Below, piece after piece: positions 24,045-34,743 of a stretch of 64,000 nucleotides of DNA. Within the stretch, counting starts at the first letter, position 1. Every line of letters starts with the position of its first letter. Below the pieces are notes generated by a model. That model was given only the letters and a program-made list of their open reading frames with translations. It ran no database searches and was not told the DNA's origin. The stretch lies in contig SCFE01000090.1 in NCBI GenBank assembly GCA_004352715.1, positions 1,062,674-1,126,673 on the forward strand, in the 5' to 3' direction. A program made the position numbers and the translations under genes. Source of the DNA: Hofstenia miamia (Eukaryota; Xenacoelomorpha; Acoela).

Positions 24045-24315
24045 GTCATCTGTTCTGTTTCTCTCTTTTTCACCTTAAATTAGTTGTACCTCCTCAATCT
24101 AATTCCATTGTTTGTCCTCAAACCATCTGCATCTGCGCACTTGGACTTTCATCAGTGTCAATGTTGCACACTTTTCAAATCCGAACTCTAACCTAGACCC
24201 TCTACTTGGATTCTCCAATGTCTCTACTTGCTTCTGATGCATTTTCATTAAAAAGCAAACATTTTCAGATCATCCATGTACCATAGGTGACTCGCTACTC
24301 TATCTTTTTTCCCCT
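24045..24315 (-). mobile_element. R2-like LINE fragment with YMDD RT box
   Basis: On the minus strand SHLWYMDDLKMFAF is read, with the catalytic YMDD at 24269-24280. It is followed, after two stops and a frame change, by FGFEKCATLTLMKVQVRRC near 24190-24120 and then IEEVQLI. YMDDLK...KCA.LT..R is the palm-to-thumb segment of the R2-like/type-1 restriction-enzyme-like group of non-LTR elements, distinct from the CR1/Jockey-like copies around it. The same family is present at 27490-28560 (KCATVTITRGK). It is a short internal fragment with stops. Confidence 0.7.
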
Positions 24316-24639
24316 AACTTAAATTAGATTTCGAACAATTCTTAATATAAAAATGGTATCTGGGTTAAGTATCTTTATCATCTTAGAAATATTTCAAATA
24401 TATATCACAAACAATTAATAAATGCTCTCTGTTAACACATTTTCAATATTGCTCATTTCTCTTTACAAATATAAACTCAAAAATTGCATTCTTCTGTTTA
24501 AAACCTTCAATTGGTTTCTTAGCCTTAAACATCCTGGAGGATTTTAAAAAAATTTTCGTGATGCTAAAAAAATTTTTAAATACTTATATCTCAAAAACTA
24601 ATAATAATGTGCTCAATCTGAAAGCACCACACGATAGAA

Positions 24640-24840
24640 GAGAATCTCTTCTTTTGTTCGCTCTAAATCTGCGCACTGGCCTTGTCCCATCGAGGCGCGC
24701 CGTTGCGCGAATTTTTCGGTCGGGACCTTTGACTTTGCGCTTTTTAAGCCTCAATCGGCTTGGAATGTTTTTGCACATATCAAGCAACAGTCAAAGTTCT
24801 TTGTTGCCTCCAGGGGCTCAAAACATTTTAAATACATAAC
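24640..24840. other. GC-rich island inside a LINE
   Basis: This part of the insert is strikingly richer in G and C than its surroundings (for example CGAGGCGCGCCGTTGCGCG near 24691-24709). Open frames exist on both strands but neither translation resembles a known protein. It could be part of an unknown element that carried the adjacent repeat, or a fragment of a structured or transcribed sequence. Confidence 0.5.
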
Positions 24841-24869
24841 ACTAGGTGTGGAGAGAATTTAGATCTTTT

Positions 24870-25048
24870 ACAAAAATTCGAAAATTTCTAGAAAACTTGT
24901 TATTCTATTCAACAATCTCTGCCACAGCACTATAAGCTTTAATAGAAATTTTCAACATTGAATTAATGAATGTTCCCCGATAGACTTACCAATGCCTGAA
25001 GATTTTCAAATTTGGAAATAGGCTTGGAGAAAATTCTTTGTAAATGTA
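24870..25048 (-). repeat. Unclassified dispersed repeat, copy 2
   Basis: Reverse-complement relative of 20638-20828; the shared order of blocks is described there. It lies next to the GC-rich island within the sequence that interrupts the LINE of 24330-25535, so it is probably part of the inserted unit. Confidence 0.6.
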
Positions 25049-25540
25049 GAAAAACGGTTTGTTTAAGGTTAAACACTCAATTTCGCTCAAAAACATGACA
25101 ATGTATCCAACTATTGACTAAAATACAAAATATCTCCTTACTACCAAACTCAAATGCATATCTTATCAGTATTATTTAACTTCAAAAGTGGTTGTTTTTA
25201 AAGTAATGTATTAAATTAAATGAACGTTCCCAATAATACATATGCTTAAATAACCATTATAATAGCTTTAACCACACATCAACTAAGGTATGGAATAAGT
25301 TAGATCAAGAAATTTAGAAAAAATTGCGCAAATTCCTCTTTAATAGACAATATTCCTAACGACAATAACGTACTACACTCATTCGAAAAAAGCACAAGAA
25401 GGCCACACACACGCACACACAAATTTATATTATATATATTTTACTATTATTATTTTGTAAACAAATGTATTTGTAGTTTGTAGCTTTTATACTAGTTTGC
25501 TGCAATAAGTTTGGTTTGATTCTTATTATTTTATTTCAAA

Positions 25541-26545
25541 ATATGTAAATGACATAATTATGCATGTAAATCATAGTGAAATATATCAATTTGCTGATGA
25601 TACTTGCCTCATAAATACAGATAATTATGCATTTAGGGCCACAAAAAATTTACGAAGTGATATTAAAAATCTTTCTATGTACTTCTCATCCAATCAATTG
25701 AAAATTACATTGAAAAAACGCAATTCACTATATTTTCCCCTAATTCTGTAAAAGAAATAACAAACAAATCGAATTAATTGTTAGCAGTGTTCCAATAAAA
25801 CAAAGTGATCATGGTACATATTTAAGTGTTGATGTTGACAATGACTTAAAATTTAATAAATGTCTCCAAAAAAAGTTACAAAAAATGCCTTATGGTGTTC
25901 GATATTAATACCATCTCAGAAATTTAGGACCAGATTATCATGTTCAATTACCACAAGCATTTTGTTTGTCGCAATTACATAATTGTTCCATATTATTTAT
26001 TAATTTTAATACAAAAATCCGCTATTTACTATCAAAAACTTTGAATTGGTCATTAATAACATTAAATTTTGCACGCAAGTATGATCATGTTAGTGAATAC
26101 AGACGAAAGTATAATATAATATCCCCGCTATTTCAAGTACAATTTAATTTTATTTAAGCATAAATATGGCCGAGAATCACTGTCTTTTCTTAATAATTAC
26201 TTAAAAGTAAATGCACGATCACAAAAATTTATTTGCAGCAGTATTTCCTATCCTATTTTTCATCGGGCAGCCTCAAACATTTGGAATGATTTAGAAAATT
26301 AGATTAGAGTAGAAAATATTACGAAAAAATTACAAAAAAGTTAAAAATTGTACTTTTACACCGACAAAATACAATCGGAGACACAAACATGCTTCACAAA
26401 TTTACTGATTGTTTCCATTAAGCTCACCACATACATAGACTCACACAAAGTTATTATTATTATTATATATTTTATATTTATTTTGTAGTTTAATGGTGTC
26501 CGTTAGAAAATATATGGCTTTGACACTTATTATTGTTTATTTAAT
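25541..26545 (+). mobile_element. CR1/Jockey-like LINE, 5'-truncated in RT, with tail
   Basis: The copy starts at KYVNDIIMHVNHSEIYQFAD, with the catalytic FADD at 25590-25601, six bases or so after the tail of the previous LINE. It is the closest relative of the minus-strand copy at 8415-10380 (shared FADDTCLINT, AFRATK). Frames break after codon 64; the thumb is readable in pieces (LNWSLITLNFARKYDHVSEY near 26040-26100). The 3' UTR ends GGCTTTGACACTTATTATTG at about 26516-26535. It is dead by stops and frameshifts. Confidence 0.85.
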
Positions 26546-26629
26546 CCTATATTTATTATTAAGAAGTACATTGGACTGTTTGGTGAACATCTATTATTCG
26601 CACTTAATTATACCATAACCACAAACATG

Positions 26630-26745
26630 TTTCTACAGATTTTTAAGCAATCTGATATCAGCCCGATATATAAATACCGCCCCATTAGTATTACCAATCC
26701 GTTTTCAAAATATTTTCGAAATGATGTTATTCTACCAAATGTATG
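26630..26745 (+). mobile_element. LINE RT N-terminal scrap
   Basis: One short frame reads IFKQSDISPIYKYRPISITN then PFSKYF, the opening RT motif of the same LINE group (compare SDISPLLKKG and YRPISI in the other copies); the GDP segment between IYK and YRPIS is deleted. Only about 40 codons can be recognised. Confidence 0.7.
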
Positions 26746-27111
26746 AATTTTAACATGCAATTACATTCTATCCCACAATAATAAACTGAATTGGTCAATT
26801 AGAGAAATGCATAAATTGGCTAAACACGGGCTAACAAGTAATAAGTTAATATATAAATAAATATAAATATGGTCTTTTGAAAATTTTTCACTATTCGCAG
26901 CAAATTGTAAGTTGTTTGAGTCTAAAATATAACAAACAGATGCATATAGCTTTCTTTACTGAAAGAAGTAACAAATGCATACGTGTACATAAGTCAAATT
27001 CAAAACTAGCTAAACGTATTTTTGCATGATTATCAGTAATTTTGGAATGTATTGGATAAAAGCATTAGAAATTTAACAAAGTTTAATATAGTTAAGAGAA
27101 AGCTTAAACTA
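26746..27111. other. Intergenic DNA, no gene seen
   Basis: AT-rich sequence with no supported feature; it could contain a decayed continuation of the flanking LINE fragments. Confidence 0.4.
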
Positions 27112-27485
27112 TAGGGTTGTCGCATAAGTCTTTTCCGAAAAATTAAGACAATAAATAGTTAATATATTAGCTAATAAACAAACATATATTTGAACAAACA
27201 ATATTTGAACATTTATTAAACAAATGTTAAACAAAATAATTTCCATTGTTTTCTTTTCTCATATCTCGTAAGTGTCTACAAATTGTGCTGTGATGTACGT
27301 CTAACACTTCTGCTATTTCCCGGGATGTCTTTTGTAATGAATTCTTCAATTTCCTAATTTAAGAAATAATTTGATGGGCGGCCAGAACGTTCAGTATCTT
27401 GCAGCTTCTCATTTCCACTCTCAAATTTCGTTATCCAGTTTCTACATGTTCTTCTGTCTATATGTTTCTTCATTCAGTTTGTTCT
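27112..27485 (-). mobile_element. Mariner fragment: N-terminal HTH region plus one end
   Basis: The minus strand encodes RTCRNWITKFESGNEKLQDT, then ERSGRPS and EIEEFITKD, and in a shifted frame AEVLDVHHSTICRHLRDM. This is the paired-type DNA-binding half of a mariner transposase (W..RF.SG...L.D..R.GRPS; L.VS.STV.RHL). At 27112-27140 TAGGGTTGTCGCATAAGTCT then TTTCCG resembles mariner terminal repeats. That end should lie beyond the catalytic domain, but only about 100 bases separate it from the HTH, so the DDD catalytic half is deleted. The other terminal repeat was not found; R2-like sequence starts at about 27490. Confidence 0.75.
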
Positions 27486-27489
27486 TATA

Positions 27490-28560
27490 GCTTACTCTTG
27501 TGCTGCCATTATTAGTGCTTCTGTTTCTCTTTTTAGTCCTGCCTTCTTTAACCACTTGTTGCTTTCTTCTCTGTCACATTTCTGTGTGTTCCTTCAGTAT
27601 TCGCCATGCATTGTCTTCTGCCTATAACTTGTTTGTCTCTCTAATTCCATCCTACTCTGGTATGCTGTCTTTCGTTCACTCTCAGTTCTTATCTTCCTTA
27701 ACTCCTTAGTGACCTCCAGTATTGACCCTCTAGGTTGTGCTTCTACGTATCCATTTAGCCCGAGCACTTCTGCTTCTACAGTTTCCTCCACACTTAGCCT
27801 TGCCATATACAGCCTATCTACATCTCCATTTAAGTTGAATGCTCTCTCTGCTGCTAGTATCTTCCTTGTCTCCCTGTCTAGCTCCCTAAGTTAATTCTTG
27901 TTCCACCTAACTGTTCCTGCAAAATATCTCAATACTGGTATCGCCCATGTATTAATTGCCTTTATACTATTCTGCCCATTTAATGCTGACTTCTGTAGTA
28001 CTTTCCTTGCTCTCCTCTTGTATTGTTTTCGTAGGCTCCTCTTCAGTTTCTGATGATCTGTTCCTCTTATCACACCTAAATACTTGTACCCCTATTTGAC
28101 TTCCTCCATCTTATCGCCACTGCTCGTGCTCAAACCATCTCCATCTACACACTTGCCTCTGGTAATTGTCACTGTTGCACACTTTCCTAATCCTTCTGCA
28201 TCTGCTCACTCTCTAGCTCTGGTCCTTCACTTCCCCATATATTCTCCCAGAACCTTATTTCACNAATTAACTGTATAACTTTTAAGCAGGCAAGAATTTC
28301 ATCTCAATGTGATCAACGTTGATCATGTCCTTAAGTTTAACTGATTCACTAAACAGAAACTTGAATATATTTATTTAACAGTTTTGTTAATGAATGTTGT
28401 TGAATAAAAGATAATAAATTCAAAGAATGCATCTGCTCACTCTCTAGCTCTGGTCCTTCACTTCCCCATATATTCTCCCAGAACCTTATTTCACCCTCGC
28501 CTACTCTAGCTGTAGCCTTTTCTCCTGCCTCTAGTTCTTTGTAGAATCATAAATTTGTAA
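27490..28560 (-). mobile_element. R2-like LINE remnant with internal RT deletion
   Basis: Read from right to left. 28560-28429 gives KELEAGEKATARVGEGEIRF then WENIWGSEGPELESEQM, a segment that precedes the RT in R2-like ORFs. The left-hand copy of this piece (28263-28198) continues directly to GKCATVTITRGKCVDGDG and GYKYLGVIRGTDHQ, so the RT core (including YMDD) is missing. Next come YKRRARKVLQ, LNGQNSIKAINTWAIPVLRY (28000-27930), LRELDRETRKILAAERAF (after a TAA), GDVDRLYM and VEETVEAEVLGLNGYV. These last motifs are the thumb of the same group; the expected RKxGGRGL after RLY is lost. Composition is clearly more GC-rich than the neighbouring CR1-like copies. The coordinates include an assembly problem at 28264-28428. 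Confidence 0.75.
28198..28494. repeat. Scrambled join around a single N (assembly artefact)
   Basis: 28198-28263 recurs as 28429-28494 (66 bases, identical). Between the N at 28264 and the second copy, 28265-28428 is identical to 29279-29442 (164 bases), which is unique-looking DNA about 1 kb downstream, directly before an 11-base G run. This pattern suggests misjoined contig ends rather than biology. Confidence 0.75.
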
Positions 28561-28672
28561 TTATTTATTTGTTTATATTTTATTTTTCTTTTGTCATGCG
28601 TTAGTTTGTAGAATTTTGTATACATTGAGCAATAAATTTGCTTTGACTCTTATTAATATTCTTATTATATAA
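28555..28672 (+). mobile_element. 3' end of a CR1/Jockey-like LINE
   Basis: Only a 3' UTR remains: TTTGTTTATATTTTATTTTT, TTAGTTTGTAG, GCAATAAATTTGC and then TTTGACTCTTATTAATATTC at about 28647-28666. The order matches the ends at 11210-11325, 25440-25535 and 26460-26545. It is an extremely 5'-truncated insertion. Confidence 0.7.
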
Positions 28673-30837
28673 TTTTACATTATTTTACGCATTTGTTTTG
28701 CCTTTTGCTTTTTAATGCAATTTTTAACCTTATTTTTTAGTTTTGGTTTGTGGTGTTGTACGCTACCATATTTTTGTATATACCGATATATTGCCTACGG
28801 TTAATATTTGCATATAGATATGATACATTGCACTTTCACATTTTAAACTAATTAAAGCTAGTTTTATTTTTTTCCCAATTTTTAAACTTATGGTAAAATC
28901 TGTAGCTTAGATTATTTTTGTTTTGTCATATTTTTATGCACTTGCAAATTGTATATATGTCTAAATTGAAAAGTAGTACATATAGTTTGCAAATTTGAAA
29001 ATACATGAAAATAGGAAAAGAAAGATAAACTGAAATAAAGCTATTATATAAATATGTCTATTATATATATATATATATTACAAACTTCATTTTTCCATAA
29101 TGCCACCTTATATTCTCCGAATTATGTAATTAGAAAGATAATATTATCGGTTTATAAGGCTTGGCTAATCAATTTATGTTGTACTTTGTATTTTTAAAAC
29201 TTGCCTCGTGTTGAAAGCGATAAGAACAGTTCAGTTAAAGCAGCACCTGGTAATTTACTGTAAATCGACTGATGTTTAAATTAACTGTATAACTTTTAAG
29301 CAGGCAAGAATTTCATCTCAATGTGATCAACGTTGATCATGTCCTTAAGTTTAACTGATTCACTAAACAGAAACTTGAATATATTTATTTAACAGTTTTG
29401 TTAATGAATGTTGTTGAATAAAAGATAATAAATTCAAAGAATTTGGGGGGGGGGGTTCTCGTACGAATAGCATTGCAACTCAGATGGTTTTTGAGAAAAT
29501 ATATTACTTTTGAATATATTCGTACAGCTTAAGTTGTAGACGGTAAACTAAGTAAAATTCGCTAGCTAATAAAATTGGTTAATTACATCAATAATAAAAC
29601 AGATGTGTTAACAAAATTTAAATTTTATTTATATAACTTTTACCCAATCTGCGATAGATTTAAGTTAGATTAATGTGTGCTAACATAAATTTTAAGATGT
29701 GAATCCCTAAATTTCTGTTAGATATACTAGGATTTAAGTGATCTACAACAAATTGTACATAAGGTTCACGAACTAGCTATCGCTAACATTATTACAAGAA
29801 CATTATGTGTGCTACATGAGGAACAAAATTTAAAATTGAAAACAAAAACTAACTGTATTTTTAAAGTATTCTTAGAATTCAAAGTTCAATGGATTACTCA
29901 AAAGTTGTCTTGCTTCGAAAACCAATGCAAAGGACTTAAATTTTCAGACAGTTTGAAAAACATTCAAGGGGAAATATGTGTTCATGATACACGTTAACAT
30001 GTATGAACTACTTTAACAAAAATGCTTCGGATTAAGCGTAGAATTCAAAAAAATTCTACAAATACCCAAAGCCAATATTGAGAAGCATTTAAGTGCAAAT
30101 TTAACAAATAGAACATATATTCTGTCAGTGAGTTCTGAACTTTCTCATATTTGGAAATAGTACAAAACTGGAAATTAAAAAACAACATTCTATCTAATTC
30201 TTTCAAAACAAACCAAATTAAAATAAAATCAAAAAAATGTCAATAAAATTTCTTGGAAACAATTCCATCAAAGGAAATTCATATTAATTAAGTTAAATTA
30301 CGGTCACCCCAATGCTGTTACAGGGAATTTGCATTTTCCTCATTCTTTATTATTTCAAAAGTGAATGCATGATTTTTTAGAAATAGGTTTTGATTGCATT
30401 TACATGTGTACAATTTGAAACTCTTTATTAAAACAAAATAACTAAAAATTTTGAATTATTGAAAAACTACCTAAATTAAACTAATTACTTCATTCTACAT
30501 AATGCAACAGCTGTACGCTTGCAATATGTTCCGCAAAACTGAAATACTTTACTAATTGCGATGTTAGTTTTGCAACATGTGCCTAAAAATTCAAAGTAAA
30601 AGTTCAAGATTGTATTTAGTAATTTCCTAGAAAACAACTTTAAATCTGAAATGTCTTGAAAGGTAAAGTTCTTATCATTTCTATAGGGATATGTAATATT
30701 CAACATTTATTTTTACACATGTGATATGATGCAATGCAAATAGAGATTGATGTATATCTGCATTTAACTACAGTTTGTGGTTTCCAATAGTATTTTTTCA
30801 TCAAAAACCATAATACTCCGGGTAATACACGTTATCA
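28673..30837. other. Intergenic DNA, no gene seen
   Basis: No supported gene. It contains the source of the 164-base duplicate (29279-29442), an 11-base G run at 29445-29455 that is unusual in this AT-rich DNA, and a short TA run near 29063. Confidence 0.5.
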
Positions 30838-33382
30838 AAATATTTTTGTATTACACATTTGAAATGAGGATCAATTTCATTTGTATGCATTTAAGTTTCA
30901 TCCCAAGTTTTTTGAGCCGGTATGTTTACCTATTGATAAGAAGAATGTAATTTTTTAGTAATTCTATATTTTTATGTCTAGATATTGTTAATAGTGCATA
31001 TACAAAAAATTTTGAATCAATCTGGTTCAAACTTTTTTCTGTATATAACGATTAAAATTGGCAATAAATATATACTTTTTATTTAGCGGCAGAAATAAGC
31101 ATCTCCAAATTATTTATCAGCCGATATATGCGATATTTCTTGGTAAGTATTATAGCAAAACGTGAATACCACGTAAACAATGAATTTATGACACACCTCC
31201 GCGTTTGCATGTTGTTTACTAACCAGTGAACTCGCAGTTAACAAATTAAATGTATTGCAGGAATAATGAAAGTATTTTGTTGCACTGCCAACTAACAAAA
31301 ACTGTAAGTTTTGATATTGAGCAATTTACTGTTGGATTTCATCTCTAAGCCTATTATGTACTTCATCAATGGAATCAGATTCATATCTATGCTAGTACAT
31401 CAACTGAGATGCTACATCATGTTTAGTTTTAATTTTTCAGGGGAGTTATATTTTGAAAATTTCAAAATCCCTAATTAACAACACATTCAAATTTACCAAG
31501 GTATTGTAAGGTTTTAGGGTTGCAGAGCAGCAATAATCTTAGACTCTTCAATGCAACCTAGTGATAATAAACGAAGGCAATCATGTTTTTGAAAGTTGAC
31601 CCTAATAGAGAAAGGAAAGAAATACATGAATTTTGTATCTAAGAATGTAATGCCCAAATTCACAGAAGCTAAAAATTTTAAATTGAAGCAACCCTGAGTT
31701 TACTCTTGTGCATTTCAACAGTGAGGCTAATCTGATTCACTATTTTATTTAGTGTTTTGAATACCACTTTCCTCATTTAAACAGTTTTTAGGAATTACAT
31801 AATATCAAAATATTTTGAATCAAATCGTACAAAACGGATTAGTCCAGCTTTGGTTGCGTAATTTCTTATCTAACTTATATGATTAATAAATTTGTGAATT
31901 CTTTGCATAGATCATTTATATATCCTTTATTGAACTATATACCTGATATTTTATATTTTGGCCTGATTTCCACATATGGTTGGTTCGATAACCTCAGCTG
32001 ATCTACCCGATTTCATCTGCATTTTCCAGGTAGTCAATTAGTTGATTATTTAGGTATAAACTCCTCCTCAGATTCAAAATGGAATGAACATAGCATATTT
32101 ATAAGCAGANAAATATTTTTGTATTACACATTTGAAATGAGGATCAATTTCATTTGTATGCATTTAAGTTTCATCCCAAGTTTTTTGAGCCGGTATGTTT
32201 ACCTATTGATAAGAAGAATGTAATTTTTTAGTAATTCTATATTTTTATGTCTAGATATTGTTAATAGTGCATATACAAAAAATTTTGAATCAATCTGGTT
32301 CAAACTTTTTTCTGTATATAACGATTAAAATTGGCAATAAATATATACTTTTTATTTAGCGGCAGAAATAAGCATCTCCAAATTATTTATCAGCCGATAT
32401 ATGCGATATTTCTTGGTAAGTATTATAGCAAAACGTGAATACCACGTAAACAATGAATTTATGACACACCTCCGCGTTTGCATGTTGTTTACTAACCAGT
32501 GAACTCGCAGTTAACAAATTAAATGTATTGCAGGAATAATGAAAGTATTTTGTTGCACTGCCAACTAACAAAAACTGTAAGTTTTGATATTGAGCAATTT
32601 ACTGTTGGATTTCATCTCTAAGCCTATTATGTACTTCATCAATGGAATCAGATTCATATCTATGCTAGTACATCAACTGAGATGCTACATCATGTTTAGT
32701 TTTAATTTTTCAGGGGAGTTATATTTTGAAAATTTCAAAATCCCTAATTAACAACACATTCAAATTTACCAAGGTATTGTAAGGTTTTAGGGTTGCAGAG
32801 CAGCAATAATCTTAGACTCTTCAATGCAACCTAGTGATAATAAACGAAGGCAATCATGTTTTTGAAAGTTGACCCTAATAGAGAAAGGAAAGAAATACAT
32901 GAATTTTGTATCTAAGAATGTAATGCCCAAATTCACAGAAGCTAAAAATTTTAAATTGAAGCAACCCTGAGTTTACTCTTGTGCATTTCAACAGTGAGGC
33001 TAATCTGATTCACTATTTTATTTAGTGTTTTGAATACCACTTTCCTCATTTAAACAGTTTTTAGGAATTACATAATATCAAAATATTTTGAATCAAATCG
33101 TACAAAACGGATTAGTCCAGCTTTGGTTGCGTAATTTCTTATCTAACTTATATGATTAATAAATTTGTGAATTCTTTGCATAGATCATTTATATATCCTT
33201 TATTGAACTATATACCTGATATTTTATATTTTGGCCTGATTTCCACATATGGTTGGTTCGATAACCTCAGCTGATCTACCCGATTTCATCTGCATTTTCC
33301 AGGTAGTCAATTAGTTGATTATTTAGGTATAAACTCCTCCTCAGATTCAAAATGGAATGAACATAGCATATTTATAAGCAGA
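30838..33382. repeat. 1272-base duplication around a single N (assembly artefact)
   Basis: 30838-32109 and 32111-33382 appear identical base for base wherever I compared them, including the same 62-codon minus-strand open stretch at 31110-31298 and 32383-32571. A single N at 32110 separates them. The sequence itself is intergenic-looking DNA ending in the start of a LINE fragment. Confidence 0.85.
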
Positions 33383-33690
33383 TCAATTAATGCACTACTT
33401 TATCTAAGAAGAAACATGCCATGCTATTTCTCCAAATTTTTAAAACTAAATTGGCTTTAACATATGAATCCTAATGTTAGTGGCCAAACAGACATTAATT
33501 TGAAAACCTTGATATAATGTGCCTGCAATGGTTTTTAAGTCAAATAATGAAACGTCTAGGAACTATCCAATTTCAAATGAATGATTTGGAGTTTATAAAA
33601 ATATTAAATATTTAATGCAAAATATATCATAATGAATTTCATCAAGAGAAAAAAGAAAATTTGTAAAAATCCTAAATGCAAATTATATAT
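33225..33690 (+). mobile_element. LINE RT thumb fragment
   Basis: VDYLGINSSSDSKWNEHS then IFISRSINALLYLRRNMP is read near 33310-33420, the YLG(V/I)..S.LKW..HI....K....L..LRRN block that follows the YADD in CR1-group RTs. Beyond 33460 the frame breaks; scattered similarity (LSQIMKRLGTIQFQ, KIYHNEFHQ) continues to about 33680, where a TA run begins. The start of this fragment is also present at the end of the left-hand duplicate, up to 32109. Confidence 0.6.
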
Positions 33691-34695
33691 ATATATATAT
33701 ATATCTTAATTTGTGGAAACACATAGTACATCAAGGGTAAAGTACACGATACACATGTGTTCAACATTGACTATAAATATAGGAATTCAATATTTTTCAA
33801 GCGAATTTTTTATTCTTAAGTTGTAAAATCAAAATGAAGAGCTTTATTAATAAATTCAAGTAAATTAGCATAATTTATAGTTATACTGAATATATTTTGA
33901 AGAGCGCCAAAGGCCTCCCATTTTAATGTAGTTAAATTTATTAGTGTGAGTGACACTGCCGTCCACCAAAGAAATACCATTTTGATTAAAAAAATATTTT
34001 GAATTATGCAGCAATGGACTAATAGATTCTTATTGTCAGTGATACATTGCTTTCTATTAATATAAAAAAGGTCAATTACAGAGATATAATAATTTCAATG
34101 TTCATTAATAAGCCTTAACTTCTTACATTTTTAATACACTAAGGTTAAAAATGTTATTTGTTTTTATAGAACCATTTTCAATTTTAGATATCTTTAGTTT
34201 TCTAACTAGTGTATATATATATATATATATACATATATATATAAATAATGAGCCGACCACTAGTATAGCAACTACTTATTCTGAGCTGAAGATTTCTCTT
34301 TGTAGCTTTGAATGAATACCCAATTGCACGGGAATATATGAAAAATTACTGCAAAACAGAAGTATCGCTAAAAAAAATTGTCAGGAGCTGTCATTTCTGT
34401 GAGTGTGCTATAAAGGTTCTATAATAATTGAATGATACTAGTTTCAAAAAACAAAATCCTCAAATTGAAATTCAACATTGTTAATTATACATACGAAACA
34501 ATTGTTGACTCCATATTGTGAGATTTGATCAAAATAGTTTTGGATTTGTCAATTTTTAATTTTAAATAAACGATATTTCAACTACAGATAGCTATTACAA
34601 TTAATAGAAAAAATATACGATTTAATTAAAATTCTTTGTCTTCTTATTCATGAAACTTTTCTAAGCTTAACTTAAGATTAGAAATTTATGTTTTC

Positions 34696-34743
<48 letters not shown>

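Larger units (their letters stand above)
24330..25535 (+). mobile_element. CR1/Jockey-like LINE remnant split by an insertion
   Basis: The thumb region VKYLYHLRN(I)SNIYHKQLINA is readable at 24350-24440, then breaks off at about 24541. It resumes at about 25065 with HSISLKNMTMYPTID and near-exact DNA homology to other copies (TTCAACTTCAAA; CACACATCAACTAAGGTATGGAA). It ends in a 3' UTR with GTTTGGTTTGATTCTTATTA at about 25509-25528, the family tail. The 24541-25060 insert contains a GC-rich island and the unclassified repeat. All frames are broken. Confidence 0.75.

Noticed and set aside
27594-27894. Ser/Leu-rich plus-strand frames at 27500-27894
   Set aside because: They are the antisense of the R2-like thumb motifs read on the minus strand.
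31110-32571. Two identical 62-codon minus-strand frames as a gene family
   Set aside because: They are the same sequence written twice by the assembly duplication around the N at 32110, and the peptide has no recognisable feature.
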